DNA of 64,000 nt from GCA-016699835 sp964543905. Its GTDB lineage: Bacteria; Planctomycetota; Phycisphaerae; Phycisphaerales; UBA1924. Where the stretch lies: the NCBI GenBank assembly GCA_964543905.1, contig CAZIZO010000008.1, positions 1 to 64,000 of the forward strand, in the 5' to 3' direction. The position numbers and the translations under genes were made by a program. The first letter of the stretch is position 1, and every line of letters starts with the position of its first letter. Under the pieces are notes generated by a model. It had not been told where the DNA came from and ran no database searches. It was given only the letters and a program-made list of their open reading frames with translations. Positions 41,098 through 49,744 of the stretch are shown in pieces.

Positions 41098-42090
41098 ATG
41101 TCCAGCACCAACGCCCACAAACTCGTCATCATCGGCAGCGGCCCCGCGGGATGGACCGCCGCCATCTACGCCGCTCGCGCCCAACTCGACCCGGTCGTCT
41201 ACTGCGGCGTCCCCAAGAGCGATCCCGGGCCCGTCCTCCCCGGCGGGCAACTCATGCTCACCACCGAGGTCGAAAACTACCCCGGCTTTGAGCACGGCAT
41301 CATGGGCCCCGAGATGATGGACAAGTTCCGCAAGCAGGCCGAACGCTTCGGAACCCGCGTCGTCGAGGACGACATCGTCAAGTGCGAGTTCTCATCCGAC
41401 CCCGCCAAGTTCCCGCACTCCCTCCACGCGGGCGAGGGCGCCACCATCAAGGCCCACGCCGTCATCATCGCCACCGGCGCCACCGCCAACTGGCTCGGCC
41501 TCGAAAACGAGATGCGACTCGCCCGCATGGGCGGCGGCGTCTCCGCCTGCGCCGTCTGCGACGGCGCGCTCCCCATCTTCCGAAACCAGCCCCTCGCCGT
41601 CGTCGGTGGCGGCGACACCGCCATGGAGGAAGCCTCCTACCTCACCAAGTTTGCCAGCACCGTCTACGTCATCCATCGTCGCGACACCCTGCGCGCCAGC
41701 AAGATCATGCAGAACCGCTTCCTCAGCCGTCCCAACGCCCAGGTCCTGTTCAACAAGGCCGTCGTCGATGTGCTGGGTCACCACAAATGTGAGGGAGTCG
41801 TCCTCGAAGACACCCGCACCAAGCAGCGCAGCACCCTCGAAGTCAAGGGGCTCTTCATCGCCATCGGGCACACCCCCGCGACCAGGTTCCTCGCGGGCAC
41901 CCCCCTCGAACTCACCGAGGCCGGATACGTCCGCCTCAACACCCGCAGCAGTTACACCAACCTGCCCGGCGTCTTCGCCGCGGGCGACGTCTCGGACGCC
42001 GAGTATCGCCAGGCCGTCACCGCCGCCGGCATGGGCTGCCAGGCCGCCCTCGACGCCGAGCGTTGGCTCGCCGCGCAGGGCGTGCATTGA
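41098..42090 (+). CDS. trxB: Thioredoxin reductase
   Basis: TrxB reduces thioredoxin with NADPH via FAD and a redox disulfide. The 330-residue protein has the FAD site VIIGSGPAGWTAAIYAARA, the GGQLMLTTEVENYPGF block, the redox pair C151/C154 in ACAVCDG, the NADPH site VVGGGDTAMEEA with HRRDTLRAS, and the C-terminal FAAGDVSDAEYRQAVTAAG. All family residues are intact and the length is normal. AAGAGG lies about 7 nt before the ATG. It converges with trpS. Reduced thioredoxin would also supply DsbD, encoded at 24426. Confidence 0.94.
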   Translation: MSSTNAHKLVIIGSGPAGWTAAIYAARAQLDPVVYCGVPKSDPGPVLPGGQLMLTTEVENYPGFEHGIMGPEMMDKFRKQAERFGTRVVEDDIVKCEFSSDPAKFPHSLHAGEGATIKAHAVIIATGATANWLGLENEMRLARMGGGVSACAVCDGALPIFRNQPLAVVGGGDTAMEEASYLTKFASTVYVIHRRDTLRASKIMQNRFLSRPNAQVLFNKAVVDVLGHHKCEGVVLEDTRTKQRSTLEVKGLFIAIGHTPATRFLAGTPLELTEAGYVRLNTRSSYTNLPGVFAAGDVSDAEYRQAVTAAGMGCQAALDAERWLAAQGVH

Positions 42091-42107
42091 TCGCCCGGCG
42101 CCCGTCC

Positions 42108-43214
42108 TCATCCCACCACCCGTCCCCCAAAGCCCAGACCCATCCCCTGCTTCGCCATCGCGAGCGTCTCTTCCGCCACCACGTTCGCCTTCTTGATCCC
42201 GCGCCGGATCACGTCAAGCACGATCTCGTCCCCCCCGGGCTTCCCGGGCTGCGCCGCCTCTTCCAGCCGCGCCCGCCGCTGCCGCATCGGCTCCAGCAGC
42301 GCGTTGATCGCCTCACCCAGTTCCGCCTTCACGTGTCCGTCCCCGATGTTGTCCCCCGCGGCATAGCGCCGCTTGATCTCCGCCGCACGCTCCGGCGTGG
42401 TGTTCCCGATGAACGCGTCCACGTATTGCATCAGGATGTTGTTCACATCCCCCGGCTCGGTCGGGCTTTGCCGCCCCGTCGTGATCCTGTTGATCTTCTT
42501 CTGCACCTCCTTCGCCGTGTCGTACAGAAAGATCGCGTTGTTCAGGCTCTTGCTCATCTTCTGCTTCCCGTCCAGGCCCACCAGCCGCGCGATGCGACCG
42601 ATCTTCGCCTTCGGGATCGGGAACACCCCACCCGCCTTCTCATGCTCCTCCGCGGGAACACGGTTGCCCACCCCGCAGTAGAGTTGGTTGAACTTCAGCG
42701 CCACGTCCCGGCACATCTCGATGTGCGCCTCCTGATCCTCTCCCACCGGCACCAGTTGCGGGCGGAAGGCCAGAATGTCCGCGCATTGCCCGACGGCATA
42801 CATCGGAAATCCGAACGGATACGTGTCCCCCAAACCCTTGCTCTCGATCTCGGTCTTCAGCGTCGGATTCCGCATCACCTTGTTGAAGGGGATCAGCATC
42901 GCGAACAAAAACGTCAGTTCCGCGATCGCCGGGATCTCGCTCTGCAACACAAACGTGCTCTTCTCCGGGTCCAGCCCCACCGCCAGCCAGTCCTTCACGA
43001 TGCCGATGGTGTTCGCCCGGACCTCCGCGGGCTTCTCCGCGAGCGTCGTGAACGCGTGCACGTTCGCGATCAAAAAATAGCAGTCATACTCGTCCTGCAA
43101 CCGCAGGCGATTCTCGAGCGAGCCCACGTAATGCCCCAGATGCAGCCCGGTCGCGGTGGGGGTGTCGCCGGTCAGGATACGTGCCTTCGTGGACGGTGGT
43201 CTGGTCGTCGTCAT
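42108..43214 (-). CDS. trpS: Tryptophanyl-tRNA synthetase
   Basis: TrpS charges tRNA-Trp. The 368-residue class I synthetase carries the HIGH-type motif HLGH (25-28, in GLHLGHYVGSL) and KMSKS (near residue 219, preceded by GLDGKQ). QSEIPAIAEL, the FPMYAVGQCADIL segment and LVPVGEDQEAHIEMCRDVA in the tryptophan/tRNA region are typical. Length is a little above the usual 330 because of an insertion around VGNRVPAEEHEKAGG. The long frame upstream of the ATG has no homology. TACCCT lies 8 nt before the start and there is no Shine-Dalgarno sequence. Confidence 0.93.
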   Translation of the reverse strand: MTTTRPPSTKARILTGDTPTATGLHLGHYVGSLENRLRLQDEYDCYFLIANVHAFTTLAEKPAEVRANTIGIVKDWLAVGLDPEKSTFVLQSEIPAIAELTFLFAMLIPFNKVMRNPTLKTEIESKGLGDTYPFGFPMYAVGQCADILAFRPQLVPVGEDQEAHIEMCRDVALKFNQLYCGVGNRVPAEEHEKAGGVFPIPKAKIGRIARLVGLDGKQKMSKSLNNAIFLYDTAKEVQKKINRITTGRQSPTEPGDVNNILMQYVDAFIGNTTPERAAEIKRRYAAGDNIGDGHVKAELGEAINALLEPMRQRRARLEEAAQPGKPGGDEIVLDVIRRGIKKANVVAEETLAMAKQGMGLGFGGRVVG

Positions 43215-43222
43215 GCGAGCGA

Positions 43223-43228
43223 AGGGTA
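43223..43228 (-). promoter_or_regulatory. Candidate -10 box for leaderless trpS mRNA
   Basis: TACCCT on the minus strand ends 8 nt before the ATG at 43214. Confidence 0.4.
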
Positions 43229-43286
43229 GTGGCCCTCTCCAGCGCATGCGCCATGTCTTCCGGCCCGGAGGGTGGAAGGTCTGCCA

Positions 43287-43315
43287 TGAAAACGGGGCGA
43301 GCCTTGGCTCGCCCC
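43287..43315 (-). terminator. Intrinsic terminator
   Basis: On the minus strand GGGGCGAGCC pairs with GGCTCGCCCC (43294-43303 with 43306-43315) and is followed by GTTTTC. It ends the transcript of the secreted DUF3352-like gene before trpS. Confidence 0.7.
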
Positions 43316-43348
43316 AGCCTGGGTTGTCTCCAGAATGGCACGCCCGGC

Positions 43349-45160
43349 TCAGAAGCGCCGTCCGCCCTCCTTCTTCTTCTCGGCCTGGGGCTCGGGCTCG
43401 CCCAGGTCGTCCATCGCCCCTTGCATCTTCTCCGCGGTGTTCGCGATCGTCTGGATCACGTCCATCGGCAGCGCGAGCCGGATCCCCATGCCCCCGCCGT
43501 CCGAGATCATGCCAAACGCGATGGGCGAGACCTTCTCCGGCGCGGGCATTTCCGGCCCCCCATACATCGCCATGAACCCGCCCACCGTCTCCATCAGCGC
43601 CTTGGTGCCGATGTAGCCCTCGACCACTCGATCCCCGAGCAGCATCGACTGCGACGAACGAAAGACCGGATCGCCCGCAAGGCTCTTCCCGCCCTTGCTC
43701 GCCTCGATGGCGGCCTTCAGGAGTTCCGAGTTCTCGCTCATCGTCGTAATCACGCCGCCCTCCGTGGCCGCCGCATACCCCGAGAGTTTCCCCTCGCTGC
43801 CGTACATGAAGCCCTTCATCATCTCCACCTGCATCGCCATCGGGCTGTTCGGGTCCGTTTCCATCTTGTTGGACCACTTGTCCACCTTGACCCCCGCGAC
43901 CTCGCGCGCGCCGGTTTGATATGAAGTCTCGAACTTGATCCCGTCCGCCTCCACGCCATTGAGTTTCGCGTTCGCCTCCTTGGTCGCGGCAAGGAACGCC
44001 TGCGGGTCCTTCGTCTTGGAATACATCACCGTCTTCGCCATCAGCCCGTTCCCCAGATCGGTGGCGCCCATCAGGATCGCCTGCCCGTCCAGCGTGTCGA
44101 TCGAGCGCGCCAGGTTCGCCATCATGCTGGTCGGGTCCGCCTTGCCTTCCGCCTTGGCGCCCTTGCCCGCCATCTCCCGGATGAACGACTTGACCTGCGG
44201 CGAACTCAGATCGGCCGCCCCGGCAAACAGGAAATCCCCCGCCGGCAGTTTCTCCATCAGAGCGCCGGAACTGCCACCCCCCTGGAACATCTTGGCGCCC
44301 TCCGTGCCCTCCTTGAACTGTGCCCCAAAGTCGAGCGTGGCCCCCTGCTCGCCCAAGCCCACCCCGATGATCCCCGTCTGCGCATCTCGCGCAAACTTCT
44401 CGAACGCGCCCTGCAGCGCCTCGATCGCCTGCCCGCCCCCCTGCATCGCCGCCATCGCCACCGCCGGGTTCTGTCTCATCTGCTCCTGCGCGTCCTTCAT
44501 CATGGGCCCGAGTTTCGACATGTTCGCCAAGATGAGGATGTCCGTCGCGTCCGCGATCTTGCCTCCCACCTTCCCCATCCGCGACACGTGCTCGCCCCGC
44601 CGACCCGCCTTCCCATCGTACGTTTCCACCAGGTCCTTCTTATTGCTCAGGACCGCGTACCCATCCCCAAGGTTGCGGATCCACGTCTCCTTTCCGTCAA
44701 ACTCCGCCCGCGTGATCGCCGCCGTCCCGTCGCCCTTGAACGTCTTCACGAACAACGCGTAATCGCTCACCGGCACGATCGCCACCCCCGGAGGCTCATC
44801 CCCGCCCGCCCCCGCGTCGTCCCCGTTCATCTCGTCCGCGCCATCCTTGCCCTTCGCCGACTCCGGCAGGCTCATCGCCAGCGCCATCGAGCCCGCCTTG
44901 TTCACGCCGGGCATGCTGATCATCGAGTTCATCTGCCACAGCCCGGCCGCCATGTTCTCCCCCGCCTTGCCCAGCGACTTCGACATCGCGTCCAACCGCT
45001 TCATCGTCCCTTCCAAGTTGCCCACCGCGATCACAACGGGCGTCTCCGTCGGCACACGGTCCAACACGTCCGGTATCCCCGCCCGCGCCGTCACAGCGGC
45101 CAGCGCAACAAGCACAGCAGGGGTCCAGCGGGAGATTCGGCGGCGGGTGTTCACAAGCAT
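43349..45160 (-). CDS. Exported DUF3352-like protein
   Basis: The 603-residue protein has a signal peptide (RRRISRWTPAVLVALAAVTARA). The mature chain starts GIPDVLDRVPTETPVVIAVGNLEGTMKRL, a pattern of the secreted DUF3352 family, whose function is unknown. It continues with repeated Gly/Met/Ala-rich beta-alpha segments such as VDKWSNKMETDPN and GVITTMSENSELLKAAIEASKG. The C-terminus is strongly charged (EKKKEGGRRF). AAGGA lies about 6 nt before the ATG, so this start is firm. It is probably a single-gene transcript, with a terminator after it. Confidence 0.72.
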   Translation of the reverse strand: MLVNTRRRISRWTPAVLVALAAVTARAGIPDVLDRVPTETPVVIAVGNLEGTMKRLDAMSKSLGKAGENMAAGLWQMNSMISMPGVNKAGSMALAMSLPESAKGKDGADEMNGDDAGAGGDEPPGVAIVPVSDYALFVKTFKGDGTAAITRAEFDGKETWIRNLGDGYAVLSNKKDLVETYDGKAGRRGEHVSRMGKVGGKIADATDILILANMSKLGPMMKDAQEQMRQNPAVAMAAMQGGGQAIEALQGAFEKFARDAQTGIIGVGLGEQGATLDFGAQFKEGTEGAKMFQGGGSSGALMEKLPAGDFLFAGAADLSSPQVKSFIREMAGKGAKAEGKADPTSMMANLARSIDTLDGQAILMGATDLGNGLMAKTVMYSKTKDPQAFLAATKEANAKLNGVEADGIKFETSYQTGAREVAGVKVDKWSNKMETDPNSPMAMQVEMMKGFMYGSEGKLSGYAAATEGGVITTMSENSELLKAAIEASKGGKSLAGDPVFRSSQSMLLGDRVVEGYIGTKALMETVGGFMAMYGGPEMPAPEKVSPIAFGMISDGGGMGIRLALPMDVIQTIANTAEKMQGAMDDLGEPEPQAEKKKEGGRRF

Positions 45161-45437
45161 CAGAGTCCTTTCGTCACGTGGTTCAGTGTCGTTGGTTTGC
45201 CGGGCAGAGCCCTTGATTTCAGGTCGGCGACCAGGTCGCGGGTCCTTCTCGTCCCGTTCCCGGATTGTTACCCTCTCGTTTCGTCCGAGCGATGCGGCAC
45301 CCCGCTCGCCTGATCGGCGATCCGTCTCCACGCCCACCCCTGCGACCTCGATGTACTGGTCCTACGCCCGGGATCGAGGGGCGTTTCACGTCCTTCGTTC
45401 TGGCGTGAACGATTTTCCGCCGTGGTTGATCCACGCC
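45161..45437. other. Intergenic region without a recognised gene
   Basis: The bases between the DUF3352-like gene and the terminator of the next dockerin gene hold only the ribosome site and presumably the promoter of the former. I found no convincing -35/-10 pair and no coding signal. Confidence 0.5.
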
Positions 45438-45470
45438 CAAAAGAACACCACGCCGATCTTCTCGGCGTGG
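45438..45470 (-). terminator. Intrinsic terminator
   Basis: A 9-bp stem (CCACGCCGA with TCGGCGTGG; 45448-45456 and 45462-45470) is followed on the minus strand by TGTTCTTTTGG, 34 bases after the dockerin gene stop. Confidence 0.7.
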
Positions 45471-45503
45471 CGGTTCGGCACACGGGGAGGTCGGGGAATC
45501 GCC

Positions 45504-47558
45504 TCAGCAGCCCTGGTCAAACCGATCGAGGAAGTAGAGGAGGTCGTCGATGGTCACCCCGCCGTCCGGGACGCCGCTGGTGGTGCCATCATCGACGTCC
45601 GCCCGCAAACTCCCGATGCTGAACTGCGTCAGGAAGAAGAGAAGGTCGTCGATCGTGACCCCGCCGTCAGGATTTCCAAACCCGCTGCCGTCGTCCACGT
45701 CCGCGATGCACCCCACGAGGAAGTAGGCCGTGATGTTGTGCTGTCTGGACAACCCGCAGGGGGCGATCGCAAGCCGATCGCTCCATCGCCCGAGCGGGAG
45801 CGTGTCCGCCGCGGCGCTCGCACGAACCTGCACGACGCGAGAGTCCGTCAAGCGTTCGAGGGAGAACGACGTGGTCGAGAAGTCCAGCAGGCCGAAGGAC
45901 GACCCCATCTCGACGCCCATCTGGGTTTCGTACGTGTTCCCGATACGTACGTTGTACGAAGCAGGGGTGAAGTGCGTGGCACCCGGGGGCTTGCGGAAGA
46001 CCAGCGGGGTTGCTCCGAGGTAGGTGAGGTTCCCCGAGGGCGCGTTCTGCACGCTGGTGAACCAGGTGGGGGTCTGCTGGGGGTCTCCGTTGCAGTATTG
46101 TCCCAAGGCCACGAATCGGCGAGCGTCGGTCGTGCCATACCGCGCAAAGTCGTTCCAGTCGAGTTCGAGCCCGATCCCGTAGCCGAACGCCGTCGCGTTG
46201 CGAACGCCGATGCTGCCTTGCATCTGAGTCAAGAAGAACGAGAGCGAGGGGTTGGAGACGAGGAGCATGGGGCGGGGCGCGGCGTCAGGGGTCGAGAGCG
46301 TGTAAGCGATCGCTCGGGTGCCGTCATAGCCCACCGCGAGGGTGGGGGCGAACATGGCGAAGTTGGGTTCCCCGCCGTACACGTAAAACGCCGACTCGTC
46401 CACGATCGCCGTCGAGACCACGATGCGGTGGGCGAACATCATCGCCTGCTGCGTCGGGTCGGCCCGGGCGGTGTTGTGCACGATGTGGAGTTTGAGCGTG
46501 GAGCCGTCGATCGTCGCGACCGCCGACCGAAGTCGGCAATCGACGCCCCGCGTGAATGTGCGTCCCTCGGGCTGCGCCACGGCCGGAGGAATCGCGTACG
46601 CCGGCACGGGCATGGTGGTCGGGGTCCCGCTGCGCGTCCCGAAGGCGTCCTCGATCCGCCACATCCACACGTCGCTCCCCCCCGCGCGTCGCGTCGCCAC
46701 GAAGATGGCATCCAGATTGCCCGTGGTGGCTTGCATCTTCGCCGGGTAGATGCCTAGCAGGTTCTCCGACGAGGCGAAAAAGTCGGTGCGATAGGTCGCG
46801 GCGCCCGCTTGGAAGACCACGTTCTCGATCGTGAGCGTCTGTGTTCCGGTGTAGGTGAAGCCCGTGAAACGGTACTGGTCCGACGCGATCATCAGTCCGC
46901 GCGGGCCGTAGCCCAGGCGCGGCGCGTCGGCAAACGCCAGGTCCGCGCCGCTCCCCGTTCGAGCCGGGATCCGGTAGTACACCGATGGCGCCACGTCGAA
47001 GTTGCCCGGTCCGGTCGTCACCATCAGGATGTAGTTCGAGACCTGCGCGCCAAGGTCGGTCTCCAGCCACAACATCGCCCAGCGGTCGACCCAGGGCGAA
47101 TAGATCACCGACGGCGCGCTCAGCGTCCCGGTCGTCGAGACGCGTGCCGCGATCGGTTCTTCGAGCAGGGTGTTCCCGCATCGGTCGGTGACTCGATACC
47201 TGCTCTGCACCGCCATGAGGACCGTCCCGTTCGCCGACGCGACCGAAGGCCACGCCACGCTCGACGAATCCGTCGGACCCGCAGGGCCCTCATGCTGCGC
47301 CACCGTCGTCAGGTTCACCCGATCCGCATACGTCAGGTCCACACGGATCGGCGTCGGACGCGGCCCTTCCACGTACGGCCCTGGTTCGCTGGGCAGCACC
47401 AACTCGGGCATCGCCGCCGTCGATGGTTCCGAGAGGTTCAACGGCGCGGGAGACGGTGATTCCGGGAACGCCACCCGTGGCGCCTCCGAGATCGTCTGCC
47501 CAAACGCCATCACGTTCATCCAGCACAGCAAGCCCGCCGTCAACAACACCCTCGGCAT
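45504..47558 (-). CDS. Exported protein with C-terminal GC-type dockerin
   Basis: The 684-residue protein has a signal peptide (VLLTAGLLCWMNVMAFG, cut near AFG/QT). A Pro/Ser-rich stretch follows, and a large beta-rich body has segments such as GPRGLMIASDQYRFTGFTYTG and GNLDAIFVATRRAGGSDVWMW. These suggest a beta-propeller or lectin-like fold, but no family is certain. The C-terminus has VGCIADVDDGSGFGNPDGG, two dockerin-like repeats (PDGGVTIDDLLFFL and PDGGVTIDDLLYFL), and ends in Gly-Cys like the two other dockerin proteins here. GAGGAG lies 7 nt before the ATG. It is likely exported to the cell surface. Confidence 0.82.
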   Translation of the reverse strand: MPRVLLTAGLLCWMNVMAFGQTISEAPRVAFPESPSPAPLNLSEPSTAAMPELVLPSEPGPYVEGPRPTPIRVDLTYADRVNLTTVAQHEGPAGPTDSSSVAWPSVASANGTVLMAVQSRYRVTDRCGNTLLEEPIAARVSTTGTLSAPSVIYSPWVDRWAMLWLETDLGAQVSNYILMVTTGPGNFDVAPSVYYRIPARTGSGADLAFADAPRLGYGPRGLMIASDQYRFTGFTYTGTQTLTIENVVFQAGAATYRTDFFASSENLLGIYPAKMQATTGNLDAIFVATRRAGGSDVWMWRIEDAFGTRSGTPTTMPVPAYAIPPAVAQPEGRTFTRGVDCRLRSAVATIDGSTLKLHIVHNTARADPTQQAMMFAHRIVVSTAIVDESAFYVYGGEPNFAMFAPTLAVGYDGTRAIAYTLSTPDAAPRPMLLVSNPSLSFFLTQMQGSIGVRNATAFGYGIGLELDWNDFARYGTTDARRFVALGQYCNGDPQQTPTWFTSVQNAPSGNLTYLGATPLVFRKPPGATHFTPASYNVRIGNTYETQMGVEMGSSFGLLDFSTTSFSLERLTDSRVVQVRASAAADTLPLGRWSDRLAIAPCGLSRQHNITAYFLVGCIADVDDGSGFGNPDGGVTIDDLLFFLTQFSIGSLRADVDDGTTSGVPDGGVTIDDLLYFLDRFDQGC

Positions 47559-47790
47559 GCACCATCTCCTCTCGGTTCCCAACAGGAACATCCGACGACC
47601 GCCGACGCTCCACCGCCCTCTCGCCCGCAAACACGACACGCGGGAGATGAGGCTCCCGGCAAAACGTGGAACTCTACTCCAACTCACGAAAAACCAAGCG
47701 TGCGACATCATGGTTTCCACGCCCGGCGGCCGTTTATGCCGCCTCGCCCGCGTTCTGGGACCGAGCCGGGCGATTCGCGGCCCTCCCACC

Positions 47791-48150
47791 CTAGGCGGGC
47801 TTCAAGTTCGGATCGCCGCAGTACAAACACCGCCGGTGCCGGGCCGACAAGCGACGACCACACTTCCCACACGTCTGCGCGGGCGTGATCTTCCCGTCCT
47901 TGGTCCCATCACGAAGGTCGATCTCCTCCATTTTCGCCGCCAGTTGCTCGATCTTGAACCCGGCCTTCGCGGACAGCAGTTCCCACATCGCGACGTTCGC
48001 CAGCATGAGCGATTCGACGCGAGCACGCAGCCGGCGCACTTCGAGTTCCAGCGTCTGCGTGCGCGGGTCGGAACGCGGGAGGGGCGAGGCACTCGGGCCC
48101 GGGCCGACGCCCGCGTCAAGGTCCTCGATGTCCCAGGGATAGAAGATCAT
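47791..48150 (-). CDS. Small coiled-coil/zinc-ribbon protein
   Basis: The 119-residue protein begins MIFYPWDIEDLDAG, then has a helical segment with leucine/arginine heptads (TLELEVRRLRARVESLMLANVAMWELL) likely to form a coiled coil. It ends with a zinc ribbon CGKCGRRLSARHRRCLYCG. It is probably cytoplasmic and could bind nucleic acid or another protein; no family is recognised. TACGAT lies 5 nt before the ATG. The 232 bases downstream, to the dockerin gene, contain only that gene's leader. Confidence 0.7.
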   Translation of the reverse strand: MIFYPWDIEDLDAGVGPGPSASPLPRSDPRTQTLELEVRRLRARVESLMLANVAMWELLSAKAGFKIEQLAAKMEEIDLRDGTKDGKITPAQTCGKCGRRLSARHRRCLYCGDPNLKPA

Positions 48151-48155
48151 CCGCG

Positions 48156-48161
48156 ATCGTA
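48156..48161 (-). promoter_or_regulatory. Candidate -10 box for a leaderless mRNA
   Basis: TACGAT on the minus strand ends 5 nt before the ATG at 48150. Confidence 0.45.
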
Positions 48162-48246
48162 CAGCCGCCGATGCGACGGACGCCCGAGAATCCTCGAATG
48201 GGCCCGGACGCGGAACACGGCACGCACGTCGCGCGTACGGATACAC

Positions 48247-48444
48247 ATGACGCGATCTCTTGGTGCACCAGCGCTTCTTGCACTCACGGTCCTTGGAGTG
48301 ATGGTCCTCTTGGCCGCGGGGTGCGCGTCCGCCTCGCACGCCAATACCCCGGCGCCGACGATCGACGCCCACGCCCAGAGTGTGCGTGTCGCCTCCCCCG
48401 TCGTGCTCGTGGGGCGCGGGCCCGTTGGTCCGCGTTCGAGGTGA
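48247..48444 (+). CDS. Small lipoprotein
   Basis: The 65-residue product has a lipoprotein signal (ALLALTVLGVMVLLAAGC) with lipobox LAAGC, so it should be lipidated at C26 and retained on a membrane. The mature part is only about 40 polar residues and has no known motif. The start is near a TACGGA hexamer 5 nt upstream. A strong terminator follows 32 bases after the stop, which supports a real transcript. Confidence 0.55.
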   Translation: MTRSLGAPALLALTVLGVMVLLAAGCASASHANTPAPTIDAHAQSVRVASPVVLVGRGPVGPRSR

Positions 48445-48475
48445 CGTTCGCCGGGCACCAGCCACTCCCCAAAGA

Positions 48476-48503
48476 CGCCAGCCCGACGCTCGTCGGGCTG
48501 GCG
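48476..48503 (+). terminator. Hairpin terminator
   Basis: A perfect 12-bp stem (CGCCAGCCCGAC and complement) with a GCTC loop is followed by CTTCGTCTCTC. It serves the small lipoprotein and possibly the converging regulator. Confidence 0.7.
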
Positions 48504-48587
48504 CTTCGTCTCTCATTGATCAACGAAACCCGAATCGGCGCCGAAACTTCAAGTCGCTGAGGCCTTGCCTGCGGGTCGGAGCCGGAC

Positions 48588-49166
48588 TTAGCGCACCAGA
48601 TTCGTCGCCGTTTCGATCGCCTCGACGACCTGACGGATCTGGAAGGGCTTCTTGAGGAAGCCGTCGAACCCGGCCGGACGCAGGCCCTGCGCCTGCCCGT
48701 CGGTCAGTTTCCCCGACATCGCGATGATCTTGGTGAACTGGAGGTGCTCGTTCTTGCGAACCTGGTCCACGAGCATCCGCGCGTCGTTCTCGCCCACGTG
48801 GATGTCCATGAGGAGGACGTGGGGGCGAAAACGCTCGCACTCCATCCCCGCCTGGAACGCGTTGATCGACGTCTTCACCTCGTAACTCGTCTGCTCCGTC
48901 AGCACCTTCTCCAGCGTGTCCACAACCTGTCGGTCGTCGTCGACGATCAGGACGCGGGTGCGCCCCGAGGCGATCCCGTCGAGCGGGATCCCGTGAGCCT
49001 TCATGAACTTGATGAGTTCGCTCACCGGGATTCGACGATCGCGCGAGCCGGGAATGCGGTAGCCCTTGAGGGAACCCGAATCGAACCACTTGGAGACCGT
49101 TCGCGGGGCGACGTTGCAGATCTTGGCGACTTCGCCGGTGGTCAGAACTTCTTTTTCGATGAGCAT
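48588..49166 (-). CDS. HTH-receiver protein (DNA-binding domain N-terminal to receiver)
   Basis: The 192-residue protein joins an N-terminal helix-turn-helix of the MerR/excisionase type (LTTGEVAKICNVAPRTVSKWFDSGSLKGYRIPGS) to a C-terminal receiver domain. The receiver has acidic pocket DDD at 76-78, acceptor D121 in VLLMDIHVG, T/S in IIAMSGK and K in GFLKKPF. The order is the reverse of usual response regulators. No kinase is adjacent. GAGGTGA sits just upstream of the ATG. The secreted HEAT-like gene lies divergently 578 bases away. It is probably a transcription factor tuned by phosphorylation. Confidence 0.82.
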   Translation of the reverse strand: MLIEKEVLTTGEVAKICNVAPRTVSKWFDSGSLKGYRIPGSRDRRIPVSELIKFMKAHGIPLDGIASGRTRVLIVDDDRQVVDTLEKVLTEQTSYEVKTSINAFQAGMECERFRPHVLLMDIHVGENDARMLVDQVRKNEHLQFTKIIAMSGKLTDGQAQGLRPAGFDGFLKKPFQIRQVVEAIETATNLVR

Positions 49167-49467
49167 CGGTCACCTCAACGCAGGGCGAGGGAGGCGGTCG
49201 CATCCGTGCAACCGTCCGGGTCAGGACCCGCGGCATAATCGGCGAGAACTGAGGGCGTCTTCACGGTCGTCAAACTCCGAATGCCAAAGTTCTCTTCCCG
49301 GACGTGCCGGGCCACGGCTCCAAACCCGAGTCCATGTGGACCTCGGCGTTCAGGACCATGCAACCGCGCGCTCCAATCGGGCGGATGGTCCAAGCCCCTC
49401 GAACGGATGAGGTCCGCTTCAGGTGCCCGCGTTGGTCTATGCTTCCCTCCCTCGTTTGGACCCTTGG

Positions 49468-49497
49468 TTGACGACACACGGGCTTTTTTCGTACACT
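49468..49497 (+). promoter_or_regulatory. Sigma-70-type promoter
   Basis: TTGACG (49468-49473), an 18-base spacer and TACACT (49492-49497) lie about 250 bases upstream of the HEAT-like gene. The long leader contains a G/T-rich stretch at about 49597-49640. The rest of 49167-49744 holds nothing recognised as coding. Confidence 0.55.
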
Positions 49498-49744
49498 GCC
49501 CGCTCGTGCCCTGAATCGGGGTTGGGAACGGTCTCCGGCGGGCCTCCGCCGAGGTCGCGCCTCGCGTGTTCTCCTGCTGCCCTCCATGGCAGGATCGCGT
49601 GTTTGGGGTATGTTTGTGGGGTGTGTTTGTCGGGATGTTGGAACTTGTCGCGAGCGTGGGCTTGCGAAACGGAACAGGACCCTTCGAACGGGTCAGCCGG
49701 ACCTTTCTGAGTCGCTCAACCGAGATTTCCCGTAGGAGTTACCC

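Noticed and set aside
47641..47658. CGGGAG-N6-CTCCCG inverted repeat upstream of the dockerin gene
   Set aside because: Only a 6-bp stem without T-tract or neighbouring promoter evidence; likely chance at this base composition.
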